Source of the DNA: Anaeromyxobacter sp.
GTDB taxonomy: Bacteria > Myxococcota > Myxococcia > Myxococcales > Anaeromyxobacteraceae
Assembly: GCA_016718565.1 (NCBI GenBank)
Contig: JADKCZ010000001.1
Coordinates: 930,001-994,000 of the forward strand
Reading direction: 5' to 3'
Length of the DNA stretch: 64,000 nucleotides
A program made the translations under genes and the position numbers. This document shows positions 40,339 through 51,400 of the stretch, one piece after another. The notes below the pieces were generated by a model. That model had not been told where the DNA came from, ran no database searches, and saw only the letters and a program-made list of their open reading frames with translations. Every line of letters starts with the position of its first letter. The stretch's first letter is position 1.

Positions 40339-41220
40339 ATGGCCTTCCGACCCGTCCACGTCACCCGCCGCGCCCTGCAGGCCATGGTCCGGGGCCCCTA
40401 CGTCACGCTCACCGGCACCGCGACCATCCTGGTGGCGGTGCTGGTGACCGGCCTGTTCGCCGCGGCCCTGGGCGGGCTGGAGCGGCTGGTCACCTCCTGG
40501 GCGGGCCAGGTGCGCCTCTCGGTCTACCTGGCGCCGGGGGCCGACCTGGAGCGGGCGCGGGCGGCGGCCGCCGCGCTGGCGCCGGGCCGGGTGGTGGAGG
40601 CCGTGCCGGCGGCCGAGGGGCTGCGCCGGCTGGCCGCCAGCCTGGGAGAGCAGGCCGGCATCCTGGAGGGCGTCGGGCCGGAGGCCATCCCCGACGCCGT
40701 GGAGGTGGCCGCCCCGGGCCTCCGGCTGGAGGAGGTGCGGGCGCTGGCGGCGCGCCTGCGGCAGGTGCCGGGCGCCGCCGAGGTGGACTACGGCACCACC
40801 TGGCTGGAGCGGCTGGAGGCCCTGCTGGCCCGGGCCCGCCTGGTCGGCCTGGCGCTGCTCGGGCTCCTGGCCCTGGGCACGGCGGTGCTGGTCTCCAACA
40901 CGCTGCGGCTGGCGGTCTTCGCGCGGCGCGAGGAGATCCAGATCATGAAGCTGGTGGGGGCCACCGACGCCTACGTGGGCGCCCCCTTCCTGGTGGAGGG
41001 GCTGCTGCAGGGGCTCCTGGGCGGGGGCCTGGCGGCCGGCGTGCTGCTGGCCCTGCACGCCGCGCTGGCGCCGCGCCTGGCGGCCGCCTCCGGGCTGGCG
41101 GCGCTCACCAGGTCCGACGTCCTCCCCTGGCCGCTGCTCCTCGGGCTGGCGCTCGGCGGCGGGGCCATCGGCCTCGTGGCCAGCGCCCTGGCCCTGGCCC
41201 GCCACCTGCGCCGCACCTGA
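40339..41220 (+). CDS. ftsX: Cell-division permease FtsX
   Basis: A 293-residue protein with four membrane segments (about residues 22-46, 165-190, 215-240 and 262-288). The large periplasmic loop between the first two (about 50-160) is the site that binds EnvC-type activators. Motifs include TLTGTATILVAVLVTGLF and the cytoplasmic ARREEIQIMKLVGATDAYV typical of FtsX. It is followed four bases later by the envC-like gene. Confidence 0.95.
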   Translation: MAFRPVHVTRRALQAMVRGPYVTLTGTATILVAVLVTGLFAAALGGLERLVTSWAGQVRLSVYLAPGADLERARAAAAALAPGRVVEAVPAAEGLRRLAASLGEQAGILEGVGPEAIPDAVEVAAPGLRLEEVRALAARLRQVPGAAEVDYGTTWLERLEALLARARLVGLALLGLLALGTAVLVSNTLRLAVFARREEIQIMKLVGATDAYVGAPFLVEGLLQGLLGGGLAAGVLLALHAALAPRLAAASGLAALTRSDVLPWPLLLGLALGGGAIGLVASALALARHLRRT

Positions 41221-41224
41221 CGCC

Positions 41225-42331
41225 GTGACCGCCCTCGCCGCGCTGCTCGGCCTCGCCCTGGCCGCCGACCCGCGGGCCCAGCTCGACGCGCTGCAGGCGC
41301 GGGGCCGGGCGGCCGCCGCCGCGGCGCGGCTGCTGGCCGACCAGGAGGCCTCGGTGCTCGACGGGCTCGACGCCGTGGAGGTGGCGGCGGCCGCCGCCGC
41401 CCAGGAGGCGGAGCGGGCCGAGGCGGAGCGGGCCGCGGCCGAGCGGCGCCTGGCCAGGGCCGCCGAGGCGGAGGAGGCGGCGACCGGGCGGCTCCAGGCG
41501 CGGCTGGCCGAGCTCCGCCCGCGGCTCCGGGCGCGGGCCCGGCTGGGGGCGGCCGGCGAGCTGGTGGCGCTGCTCTCGGCCCCGTCGCTGGCCGAGCTGG
41601 TGCAGCGGCGCTGGCTGCTGGGGCGCATCCTGGCGCGCGACGCCGCCCTGGTCTCGGCGGCCCGCGCCGCCCGGGACGAGCGCGAGGCCTCGCGCCGGGA
41701 TCGGCAGGCCGAGGCCACCCGGCTGGCGGCGGCGGTGGAGGCGGCGCGGGCCCGCCAGGCGCTGGCCAGCGAGCGGCAGGAGGAGCGGCGCAGCCTGCTG
41801 GCGGCGCTGCGCGGCGCCCGCGCCCTGCAGGAGCGCGTCGCCGCCGAGGCCACCGGGCAGGCGCGGCGCCTGGCGGCCTTCGTGGCCACCCTGCCGCCGT
41901 CCCGGACCGGCGGCCCGGCGCGCAGCGGCTTCGCGGCGCGCCAGGGGCGGCTGGTGCCGCCGGCCGACGGGCCGGTGACGGTGGGGTTCGGCAAGGTGGT
42001 CAACCCCAAGTTCAACACCGTCACCGTGCAGAACGGCCTCGACATCCAGGCGCCGGCGGGCGCCCCGGTGCACGCGGTGGCCCCGGGGCGGGTGGTCCAC
42101 GCCGGGTGGTTCAAGGGGTACGGCAACCTGGTGATCGTGGACCACGGCGAGGGCTACCACTCGCTGGTGGCGCACCTGGGCGCCATGCGCACCGCCATGG
42201 GCGAGGAGGTCGAGGCCGGCGCGGTGCTCGGCACGGTGGGCGACTCCGGCTCGCTCAAGGGGGACTACCTCTACTTCGAGCTGCGCGAGCGGGGCAGGCC
42301 GGTCGATCCCGGGCCGTGGCTGGCCAGGTAG
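41225..42331 (+). CDS. envC: EnvC-like murein hydrolase activator (degenerate M23 domain)
   Basis: A 368-residue exported protein with a short signal peptide (GTG start), a long coiled coil (about residues 15-220) and a C-terminal LytM/M23 domain (about 250-365). In active M23 enzymes zinc is held by HxxxD and HxH. Here the first His position reads QNGLD and the HLHFE motif is YLYFE, so the zinc site is lost, as in E. coli EnvC, which activates amidases without cutting. That loss plus position after ftsEX makes the EnvC role convincing. Confidence 0.9.
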   Translation: MTALAALLGLALAADPRAQLDALQARGRAAAAAARLLADQEASVLDGLDAVEVAAAAAAQEAERAEAERAAAERRLARAAEAEEAATGRLQARLAELRPRLRARARLGAAGELVALLSAPSLAELVQRRWLLGRILARDAALVSAARAARDEREASRRDRQAEATRLAAAVEAARARQALASERQEERRSLLAALRGARALQERVAAEATGQARRLAAFVATLPPSRTGGPARSGFAARQGRLVPPADGPVTVGFGKVVNPKFNTVTVQNGLDIQAPAGAPVHAVAPGRVVHAGWFKGYGNLVIVDHGEGYHSLVAHLGAMRTAMGEEVEAGAVLGTVGDSGSLKGDYLYFELRERGRPVDPGPWLAR

Positions 42332-42367
42332 GGAAGGCCGGCACCTCGACCGCGGCCCCCGGCGCGC

Positions 42368-42373
42368 TAGACT
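42368..42373 (+). promoter_or_regulatory. -10-like element, possible leaderless start of ctpA
   Basis: TAGACT ends six bases before the ctpA ATG (42380), and a TCGACC element lies 16 bases upstream of it. Transcription would begin at or next to the A of ATG, and no ribosome site is seen. Confidence 0.4.
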
Positions 42374-42379
42374 CCCGGG

Positions 42380-43726
42380 ATGCGCCCCTCGCCCCTCCGC
42401 CGCCTCCTCGGCCCGCTCCTGGTGGGCGCCGCCTTCCTGGCCGGCCTCTCGGTGAACCACGTGGCCCAGGCCGCCCGCCGGTCGGAGACCTACCGGCCGC
42501 TCGACGTCTTCGCCGACGTGCTGGCCCACGTGGAGAACTCCTACGTGGAGGAGGTGGACGAGCGCGAGCTGGTCTACGGCGCGGTGGACGGGCTGGTGGG
42601 GCGGCTCGATCCGCACTCGGTCTTCCTCCGGCCGGAGGTCTTCAAGGCGCTGCGCGACGAGACCACCGGCGAGTTCGACGGGCTGGGGCTGGAGCTGACG
42701 GTGCGCGAGGGGCAGCTCACCGTCATCTCGCCCATGGCCGACTCGCCCGGGGAGCGGGCCGGCATCCGGCCCGGCGACCACATCGTCTCCATCGACGGCA
42801 GCCCGGCCCGCGACCTGACGCTGGCCGAGGCCATCCGCCGCCTGAAGGGGGCGGTGGGCACCACCGTGGCGCTGGAGCTGATGCGCGAGGGGTTCAGCGC
42901 CCCGCAGCGGCTCACCCTGGTGCGCGACCGGATCCGGCTGCAGAGCGTGGACTGGCGCGTGCTGGACGGGCCGCGCCGCTACGCCTACGTGCGCATCAAG
43001 GCCTTCCAGGAGCGGACCGACCGGGCGCTGGAGAAGGCCCTCGGCGAGGCCCGCGCCACCCTGAAGGGAGAGCTGCGCGGGCTGGTGCTGGACCTGCGCA
43101 ACGACCCCGGCGGCCTGCTCGACCAGGCGGTGCGGGTCAGCGACCGCTGGCTCACCGGCGGGGTCATCGTCACCACCGAGGGGCGGGGGCGGCGCAACGT
43201 GGAGGTGGAGAAGGCGCGCGAGAAGGACACCGAGCCGGCCTACCCGCTCATCGTGCTGGTCAACAAGGGGACCGCCAGCGCCAGCGAGATCGTGGCCGGC
43301 GCGCTGCAGGACCACCAGCGGGCGGTCATCATGGGCACGCCCACCTTCGGCAAGGGCTCGGTGCAGACCATCATCGAGCTGGAGGACGGGGCGGGCCTCA
43401 AGCTCACCGTGGCCCGCTACTACACGCCGCGCCACCGCTCCATCCAGGAGCACGGCATCACCCCGGACGTGGTGGTGGCCGACGCCGCCCCGCAGGCGCG
43501 CGAGGACGGCCCGGGGGAGCGCGACCTGAAGCGCCACCTCCGCAACGAGGCGGGAGACCGGGCGGCCGGGCCCGGTGGCGCCGGGGCCGCCCCGCCCGGC
43601 GGGCCCGGGCGCGGCGCGCCGGCGGAGGGGCCGGGCGACGACTACCAGCTGCGCACGGCGCTCGACTACCTGAAGGCGGTGGACATCTTCAAGTCGGCGG
43701 GGGCCGCCCCGGCCCTGCCGCGCTGA
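42380..43726 (+). CDS. ctpA: Carboxy-terminal processing protease (S41, CtpA)
   Basis: A 448-residue periplasmic serine protease. An N-terminal hydrophobic signal/anchor (about residues 10-28) precedes the PDZ domain (about 90-170; SPGERAGIRPGDHIVSIDG) and the S41 core with the catalytic Ser in NKGTASASEI and Lys in TPTFGKGSVQ. The C-terminal tail (about 380-430) is Gly/Pro/Ala-rich. Such proteases degrade cell-wall hydrolases or their regulators, which suits the neighbouring ftsEX-envC genes. Confidence 0.94.
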   Translation: MRPSPLRRLLGPLLVGAAFLAGLSVNHVAQAARRSETYRPLDVFADVLAHVENSYVEEVDERELVYGAVDGLVGRLDPHSVFLRPEVFKALRDETTGEFDGLGLELTVREGQLTVISPMADSPGERAGIRPGDHIVSIDGSPARDLTLAEAIRRLKGAVGTTVALELMREGFSAPQRLTLVRDRIRLQSVDWRVLDGPRRYAYVRIKAFQERTDRALEKALGEARATLKGELRGLVLDLRNDPGGLLDQAVRVSDRWLTGGVIVTTEGRGRRNVEVEKAREKDTEPAYPLIVLVNKGTASASEIVAGALQDHQRAVIMGTPTFGKGSVQTIIELEDGAGLKLTVARYYTPRHRSIQEHGITPDVVVADAAPQAREDGPGERDLKRHLRNEAGDRAAGPGGAGAAPPGGPGRGAPAEGPGDDYQLRTALDYLKAVDIFKSAGAAPALPR

Positions 43727-43735
43727 GCAGGGGGA

Positions 43736-43765
43736 GGCCCGGCCGCCGGTGGTCCCGGCCGGGCC
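43736..43765 (+). terminator. Hairpin after ctpA
   Basis: Perfect ten-base-pair stem (43736-43745 with 43756-43765) around a ten-base loop, ten bases after the ctpA stop. No T run follows. Confidence 0.5.
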
Positions 43766-44050
43766 CGGGCGCTCCGTCCGCCTCCGTTCGGCCGCGGCCC
43801 GCCGGACACGCCTGCCTGTGTCGCCGCTGCCTGTCCCGGAGGCATGACGTGGCGCGTCAGGCGACCCGCGACTTCTCCATCTGCTCGATTTTCCTGAGAC
43901 ATCTCGGGCTTTTCGCGATTTGACATTCACGTCGGGATCAGTAAAGTACGCGCGGCCTCGCGTTTGCTTCCAAGAGCACCCCGGGGCCCCCACCCAGGAC
44001 ACGAAAGACAGCCGTCGCTCGCGGGGGCGAGCCGGCGGCACCAGGTCACG
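43766..44050. other. Intergenic region before the GT2 gene
   Basis: No gene seen. After the ctpA hairpin the base composition falls sharply around 43870-43960, where the promoter for the glycosyltransferase lies. The 5' leader of about 95 bases shows no clear riboswitch or hairpin. Confidence 0.6.
43920..43947 (+). promoter_or_regulatory. Sigma-70-like promoter of the GT2 gene
   Basis: TTGACA (43920-43925, perfect) and TAAAGT (43942-43947, four of six) with a 16-base spacer in a locally AT-rich stretch. Predicted start near 43955, giving a leader of about 95 bases to the ATG at 44051. Confidence 0.6.
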
Positions 44051-45559
<1,509 letters not shown>

Positions 45560-45563
45560 CCGC

Positions 45564-46073
45564 CTACCCGGCCAGCGCCTTCTCGTAGACCGTGACGCCG
45601 CGGTCCAGCCGCCCCACCGCGGCGAACCCCAGGCGCGTCCAGAACGCCTGGGCGCCGGGGTTCTCGTCGCCCACCGAGAGGCGCAGGGTGCCGAAGCCCG
45701 CCGCCGCCAGCCCGCGCTCCAGGGCGGCCGCGGCCTCGGCGCCGTAGCCCTGCCCCTGCACGGCCTCGCGCAGCACCAGCAGCCCGAGGTGGGCGGTGCC
45801 GGGCTCCGGCTGGTCGAGCCAGACGTCGAGCAGCCCCACCGGCGCGCCGTCGCGCCGGGCCGCCACCAGCCAGACCCGCCGCAGCGGGTCGGCCTCCGCC
45901 TCGTCGAGCAGGTGGTCGGCGGCGCCCGGGTCGGCCGGGCCACCCTCGGTGGCCTCGTGGTAGCCGGGGGCGCCCTCCAGCACCCGCTGCAGCGCCGGCG
46001 CGTCGCGGCGCCCGGCCGGCCGGATGACCAGGCGGGGCGCGTCGAGCGGGGGCAGGGCGGGGTGCTGGTCCAT
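45564..46073 (-). CDS. GNAT-family N-acetyltransferase
   Basis: A 169-residue acetyltransferase with the acetyl-CoA loop VQGQGYGAEA, the strand LGLLVLREA and the closing WTRLGFAAVGRLDRGVTVYEK. It has the RimJ/RimL-like opening APRLVIRPAGRRD. The substrate is unknown. It ends convergently, four bases from the GT2 stop, and follows the HAD gene by 30 bases. Confidence 0.85.
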   Translation of the reverse strand: MDQHPALPPLDAPRLVIRPAGRRDAPALQRVLEGAPGYHEATEGGPADPGAADHLLDEAEADPLRRVWLVAARRDGAPVGLLDVWLDQPEPGTAHLGLLVLREAVQGQGYGAEAAAALERGLAAAGFGTLRLSVGDENPGAQAFWTRLGFAAVGRLDRGVTVYEKALAG

Positions 46074-46103
46074 GGCGTCGTCGGGGGCGGTGGCGGCCGG
46101 GCC

Positions 46104-46823
46104 TCAGGCCTGCGCCGCCCCGGCCTCCAGCAGGAGCGCCCGCGCCGCCGGGTCGGCCAGGTCGGGGATGACGGCGTCGGCGCCGGCGGCGCGCAGGGCG
46201 GCCTCGTCGAAGTTGCCGGTGGTGACGCACAGGGCCGGGCAGCCCACCGCGTGGGCGGCCAGGACGTCGCGTGGGGTGTCGCCGATGACCAGCACCTCGG
46301 CGGGCGCCACCGGCCGCCCCAGGGCCGCCGCCACCCGGCGCACCGCCGCGGCCACCACCAGCGCGCGCTCCTCGCCGTCGGCCGCGAAGCCGTGCATGCC
46401 CGCCGGACCCCAGTCGAAGAAGCGCTCCAGGTCGCCGCGGGCCAGCTTGACCCGGGCGCCCGCCACCACGTTCCCGGTGCACAGGCCGTAGGGGGTGCGG
46501 CGCGCCGTGAGCGCCGTCAGCAGGTCGACCACGCCCGGCAGGACCCGGAAGCCCGGGGCGGAGATCTCGCCCTGCAGGTGGGCCACGTAGCGGTCGAGGA
46601 TGGCGGCGCAGGCCGCCTCGTCGAAGGTGCGGCCCAGCAGCCGGAGCGACTCGCGCACGATGCCCCGGTCGGTCATGCCGTCGAACTTGAGCGAGCGGAT
46701 GGCGCCGTCGATGGGCCCGCCGGCGTGGTCGCCCAGGGCCCGCTCGAAGGCCCGCCGGCCCGCCCCGCTGGCGCGCAGCAGGGTGCCGTCGATGTCGAAG
46801 AGCAGCGCGGCCGGGCGCCTCAT
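46104..46823 (-). CDS. HAD hydrolase, phosphoglycolate-phosphatase-like
   Basis: A 239-residue HAD enzyme with a helical cap. The nucleophile motif is LLFDIDGTLL (Asp10, Asp12), the Thr motif lies in YGLCTGN, and the acidic motif is VIGDTPRDVLAA. The ATG overlaps the ftsY stop (ATGA). It belongs to the Gph/PgmB-type group, which removes phosphate from 2-phosphoglycolate or sugar phosphates; the exact substrate cannot be read from the sequence. Confidence 0.87.
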   Translation of the reverse strand: MRRPAALLFDIDGTLLRASGAGRRAFERALGDHAGGPIDGAIRSLKFDGMTDRGIVRESLRLLGRTFDEAACAAILDRYVAHLQGEISAPGFRVLPGVVDLLTALTARRTPYGLCTGNVVAGARVKLARGDLERFFDWGPAGMHGFAADGEERALVVAAAVRRVAAALGRPVAPAEVLVIGDTPRDVLAAHAVGCPALCVTTGNFDEAALRAAGADAVIPDLADPAARALLLEAGAAQA

Positions 46824-48343
46824 TCGAAGAGCGCCTCCACGAACTCGGCGGGCGAGAAGGGCTTCAGGTCAGCCACCGTCTCGCCCACCCCCACCCACCG
46901 CACCGGCAGCCCGAGCTCGTCGGTGATGCCGATGACCACCCCGCCCTTGGCGGTGCCGTCCAGCTTGGTGAGGCACAGGGCGGTCACCCCCAGCGCCTCG
47001 TGGAACTGGCGGGCCTGGGCGATGGCGTTCTGCCCGCTGGTGGCGTCGAGCACCAGCAGCACCTCGTGCGGCGCGCCCGGGGCGGCCTTGCCGATGACCC
47101 GCTTCACCTTCTTCAGCTCCTCCATGAGCGGGGCCTTGGTGTGGAGCCGGCCGGCCGTGTCGCACAGCACCACGTCGGCCCCGCTGGCCACGCCCTGCTG
47201 CACCGCCTCGAAGCAGACCGAGGCCGGGTCGGCGCCGTCCTTGCCGCGCACGATGGGGGCGCCCACCCGATCGGCCCAGATCTCGAGCTGCTCGCCGGCG
47301 GCGGCCCGGAAGGTGTCGCCGGCCCCCAGCAGCACCGCGTGGCCGGCCCCCTTCAGCTTGGCGGCCAGCTTGCCGATGGTGGTGGTCTTGCCCGACCCGT
47401 TGACGCCCACCACCATCACCACCCAGGGCCGCTCCGCGCCGGGGGCGAAGGGGCGCTGCGGCGCCGCGCCGTCCAGCGCCAGGATGCGGGAGATCTCGGC
47501 GCGCAGCGCGGCCTTCACCTTGGCGGGGTCGGAGAGGGCCTTGGCCCGCACCTTCTCGCGCACCGCCTCGAGCAGGGTGGTGGCGGTCTTGACGCCGATG
47601 TCGGCGGTGAAGAGCACCTCCTCGAGGTCGGCCAGCACCTGGTCGTCGAGCTGGCGTCCGCCGCCCAGCAGGGCGTTGAGCCGCGCCATGAAGCCGCCGC
47701 GGGTCTTCTCCAGGCCGGAGGCCAGCGTCTTGCCGGCCTCGGCCTCGGCCTTGCGGCGCTGGGCCTCCTGCTCGGCCAGGCGGGCCGCCTCGGCCGCGGC
47801 CGCGGCCCGGGCCGCCTCCTCGCGGGCGCGCGCCTCGGCCTCCTCGCGCTCCAGCCGCTTGCGCTCCTTGTCGAGCCGGTCGGCCTCCTTCTTCTGGCGG
47901 TAGGCCTCCCGCCTGGCCTCCTCGTCGCGGGCGGCCGAAGCGGCGGCGCTGGCGGCGGCCCGGGCGGCGGCGGCGGCAGCGGTGGCGCTGGCGGTGGTCG
48001 CGGCCGGGGTCGGGGTCGGGGTCGCGGTCGGGGTCGCGGTCCGGGTCGGGGTCGCGGTCCGGGCCGGGGCCGGGGCAGCGGTCCGGGTCGGCGCCGCCTT
48101 CCCCTTCGCCGCCTTCCCCTTCACCTCGGCCGGGGCCTCCTCCCCCTCGTCCTCCGGCGGGGGCGGGGCGTCGCGCAGCTCGCGCTCGATCTCGGCCTGG
48201 GGAACCTCGGGCTCCGGGGTCCCGCGCGGCGTGCGGAGGAGGCGGAGCGCCACGGCGCCGACCAGGACGAGGAGGGCGACGAGGACGCCGATGCCGACGG
48301 CGTCGTTCGCGGTGAGGGCGAGCGGGATCACGAGGGGCTCCAT
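46820..48343 (-). CDS. ftsY: Signal recognition particle receptor FtsY
   Basis: A 507-residue GTPase. An N-terminal membrane segment (about residues 14-37) is followed by an acidic/Pro-rich stretch, a Thr-Pro/Thr-Ala repeat (about 88-115) encoded by a hexanucleotide array, a long charged coiled coil (about 120-200) and the NG domain, with G1 GVNGSGKTTT, G3 DTAGR and G4 TKLDGTAKGG. FtsY receives SRP-ribosome complexes at the membrane. The membrane anchor and repeat linker make it much longer than a minimal FtsY. Confidence 0.96.
   Translation of the reverse strand: MEPLVIPLALTANDAVGIGVLVALLVLVGAVALRLLRTPRGTPEPEVPQAEIERELRDAPPPPEDEGEEAPAEVKGKAAKGKAAPTRTAAPAPARTATPTRTATPTATPTPTPAATTASATAAAAAARAAASAAASAARDEEARREAYRQKKEADRLDKERKRLEREEAEARAREEAARAAAAAEAARLAEQEAQRRKAEAEAGKTLASGLEKTRGGFMARLNALLGGGRQLDDQVLADLEEVLFTADIGVKTATTLLEAVREKVRAKALSDPAKVKAALRAEISRILALDGAAPQRPFAPGAERPWVVMVVGVNGSGKTTTIGKLAAKLKGAGHAVLLGAGDTFRAAAGEQLEIWADRVGAPIVRGKDGADPASVCFEAVQQGVASGADVVLCDTAGRLHTKAPLMEELKKVKRVIGKAAPGAPHEVLLVLDATSGQNAIAQARQFHEALGVTALCLTKLDGTAKGGVVIGITDELGLPVRWVGVGETVADLKPFSPAEFVEALFE
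48008..48091 (-). repeat. Hexanucleotide repeat in ftsY (about 14 units, degenerate)
   Basis: On the minus strand the units are CCGACC, GCGACC and CGGACC (core 48008-48061, decaying to 48091). They encode alternating Thr with Pro, Ala or Arg in the FtsY linker. This is the same unit and codon phase as the arrays in pilQ and the Omp85 gene. Confidence 0.85.
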
Positions 48344-48427
48344 CCTGGGAAAAGGCTCGGGAGGGCGTGGATATAGGACCCCCTCCGCGGGGGTGTCAAC
48401 GCGCCCCGGCGCCCCCGCCCCCTGGCC

Positions 48428-51400
48428 CTAGGCCGCGGTGGACTCGCGCGCCCGCTCGGAGAGCCGCACCGAGACCAGCTTGGAGACGCCCGGCTCCTCC
48501 ATGGTCACCCCGTAGAGCGTGTCCACCATCTCCATGGTCCGCTTGTTGTGGGTGATGAGGATGAACTGCGAGGTCCTGGACATCTCCTTCACGATCTCGT
48601 TGTAGCGGCCCACGTTGGCGTCGTCGAGCGGGGCGTCCACCTCGTCGAGCAGGCAGAACGGGGTGGGCTTGATGAGGAAGATGGCGAAGATCAGCGCCAC
48701 CGCGGTGAGCGCCTTCTCGCCGCCGGAGAGCAGGTTGACGCTCTGCAGCTTCTTGCCGGGCGGCTGGGAGAAGATCTCCACCCCGGCCTCGCCCTCGCCG
48801 CCCTCGGGCTGCGTCAGCACCAGGCCGGCGCGGCCGCCGGCGAAGAGGCGCGGGAAGACCTGCTGGAACTTCTCGTTGACCCGGTCGAAGGTCTCCTGGA
48901 AGCGCTCCCGGCTGGCCCGGTTGATCTTGACGATGGCGGCCTTCAGGTCGGCCATCGACGACTCCAGGTCCAGCTTCTGCGCGGTCATGAAGGTGTGGCG
49001 CTGGGCCAGCTCGTCGTACTCCTCGATGGCGGTCAGGTTGATGGCGCCCATCCGGTCGGCCTGCCCCTTCAGCTCCTCCAGCCGCTCGCGCTCGGCCTCG
49101 GCGGGCGGGCGCTCCAGGTGGAACCGCGACACCTCCCAGCGGAGCTCGGCCTGGCAGCGCTCGCGCACCTGCTCCTCGAGGTGGCTGAGCTCCAGCGCCT
49201 GCTCCCGGGCGGTCAGCGCCGAGGCCGACAGGTCGGCCCGCACGCCCTCCACCCGGGTGCGCAGCTCGCGCAGCTCGGCGTCGCGGGCCCGGCCGGCGGC
49301 CACCAGCCCGTCGTGCTCGGCCCGGGCGGCCGCCAGGGCGGCCTGCACCACCACCAGGTCGGCGGCCAGCCGGCCCAGGTCCACCCGCGTGCCGTCCACC
49401 CGGCCGCGCAGCTCGGCGGCCCGGGCGTTCTGCTCGGAGAGGCCGGCGAAGAGCCGGGCCCGCCGGTCCTCCACCTCGCGCCGGGTGTCGTCGATGCGGC
49501 GCAGCGCCGAGCCGATGGACTCGCGCCGCTCGGCGTCGGCGGCCACCTTGACCTTCAGGTTGAGCAGCTCGGCGGTGGCCACGTCGCCGCGCGCCCGCAG
49601 GGCGTCGAGCCGCTCCATGGCGGCGCGGGCCCGCTCCTCGCCGCGGGCGGCCAGGGCCTCGGCGGTGGCGGCGGCCAGGCGGTGCTCCTCCTCCTCGCGC
49701 GAGAGGCCGCCCAGGCCGTCCTCCAGCTGGGAGCGCTCCAGCTCCAGCTGCCCCAGCCGCTGGGCGGTCCGCTCCAGCTCCTCGCCCAGCCGCGCCAGGT
49801 CCTTCTCCTGGTCCAGCAGGGCCAGCTCCTTCTCGCGGCCGTCCTTGTCGAGCGACTTGAGCGCCGCCTCCAGCTGCAGCAGGCGGGTCTGCAGGGCGCG
49901 GTGGCGCTCCTGGGCCAGGGCGAACTCGGCCTCGAAGGCGCGGACCGTCTCCTCCAGCTCCTGCACCTCGCGGCGGCGCTGCAGGGCGCCGTGCCCCTCG
50001 CCCTCCAGCGGGCCGCCGGTGACCACGCCGGAGGGATCCAGCACCTCGCCGTCCAGCGTCACCAGGGTGCGCTTGGGCTCGGCGGACTGCCACAGCTCCA
50101 GCGCCGAGGGCAGGTCGCGCACGATGAGCGCGTCGCCCAGCAGGAAGCGCACCACCTTCTCGTAGGAGGGCTCGAAGCGGACCACGTCCACCGCCGAGGC
50201 CACCACGCCCGGGTGGGCCGCCGACTCGGGCAGCCAGGCCTCGGCGTCGCGCAGGCGCGCCATGGGGATGAGGGAGGCGCGCCCCTCGGCGGCCGTCTTG
50301 AGGTAGTCGATGGCCTCGACGCCCTGGGAGTGGCTCTCCACGATGACGTACTGCAGCCGCTCGCCCAGCACCGCCTCGATGGCGTTCTCGAACTCCGGGG
50401 CCGAGGAGACCACGTCGGCCACCAGGCCGAAGATGCCCCGGTCGCGCCCCTCGCCCTGGCCGGCGCGGGTCATGATGGAGCGCACGCCGCGGCCGTAGCC
50501 CTCGTAGTTGCGCAGCACCTCGTTCAGGGTCATGAGGCGCGAGCGCTTGTCCTGCAGCTCCTCGCGCAGGGTGATGAGCTTGGCCTCGTTCTGGATGAAC
50601 TCGGAGCGGGTGCGCTCCAGCAGCTCCTCCTGCGCCCCGCGCTGCTCCTCCAGCCGCAGCTTGAGCTGCCGGGTCTGCCCCAGCTTCTCGGCGTACTGCG
50701 AGCGGCTGCCGTCCAGGCGGGTGGTGCGGTCGCCGAGCTCGCCGGCCTCGGCGCGGTTGCGGTCGTGGCGGCCCTTCACGTCGAGGCGCTGCCGCTCCAG
50801 CTGGGCCAGCTGGCTGCGGTGGCCGGTGGCCTCGGAGAGGGCCGCGGCGGCGTCGGCGCGGGCCTGGTCCGCCTCGCCCTGGGCGCCGCCCTGCTCGCGC
50901 GACAGCTCGCGCAGCGTGATCTCGGCGTCGCCGAGGCGCACGTCGTCGCTGCTGGAGAGGGAGGTGAGGTCGTCGCGCTGGCGCAGCAGCGCCTCGCGCT
51001 CGGCCGCCAGGGCCTCGGCCTGGGCCTTCAGCCCCTCCACCTCGCCGGCCTGGGCCTGGGTGCGCTCGCCGATCTGGTCCAGCTCGCGGGCGGCCGCCTC
51101 CACCGACACCTCGGAGACCCGCGCCGCGCTGGTCAGCTCGTGCTCGCGGGCCGTCAGCTCGGCCAGGCGGGCCTCGCCCGCGGAGAGCAGGGCCCGGTCG
51201 GCCTCCAGCGCCGCCTCCAGCTCGACCAGGCGGGCCGCCAGCTCGGCCTCCTGGCCGCGGGCCAGGGCGTGGCGCTCCTCGGCGGCGCGGCGGGTGGCGG
51301 TCAGCTCCAGGTAGCGGGCGGCGGCGGCCTGGAGCTCCAGCTCGCGGATCTCCGCCTTGAGCCCCTTGTACTTCTCGGCGCGGCGGGCCTGCCGGTTCAG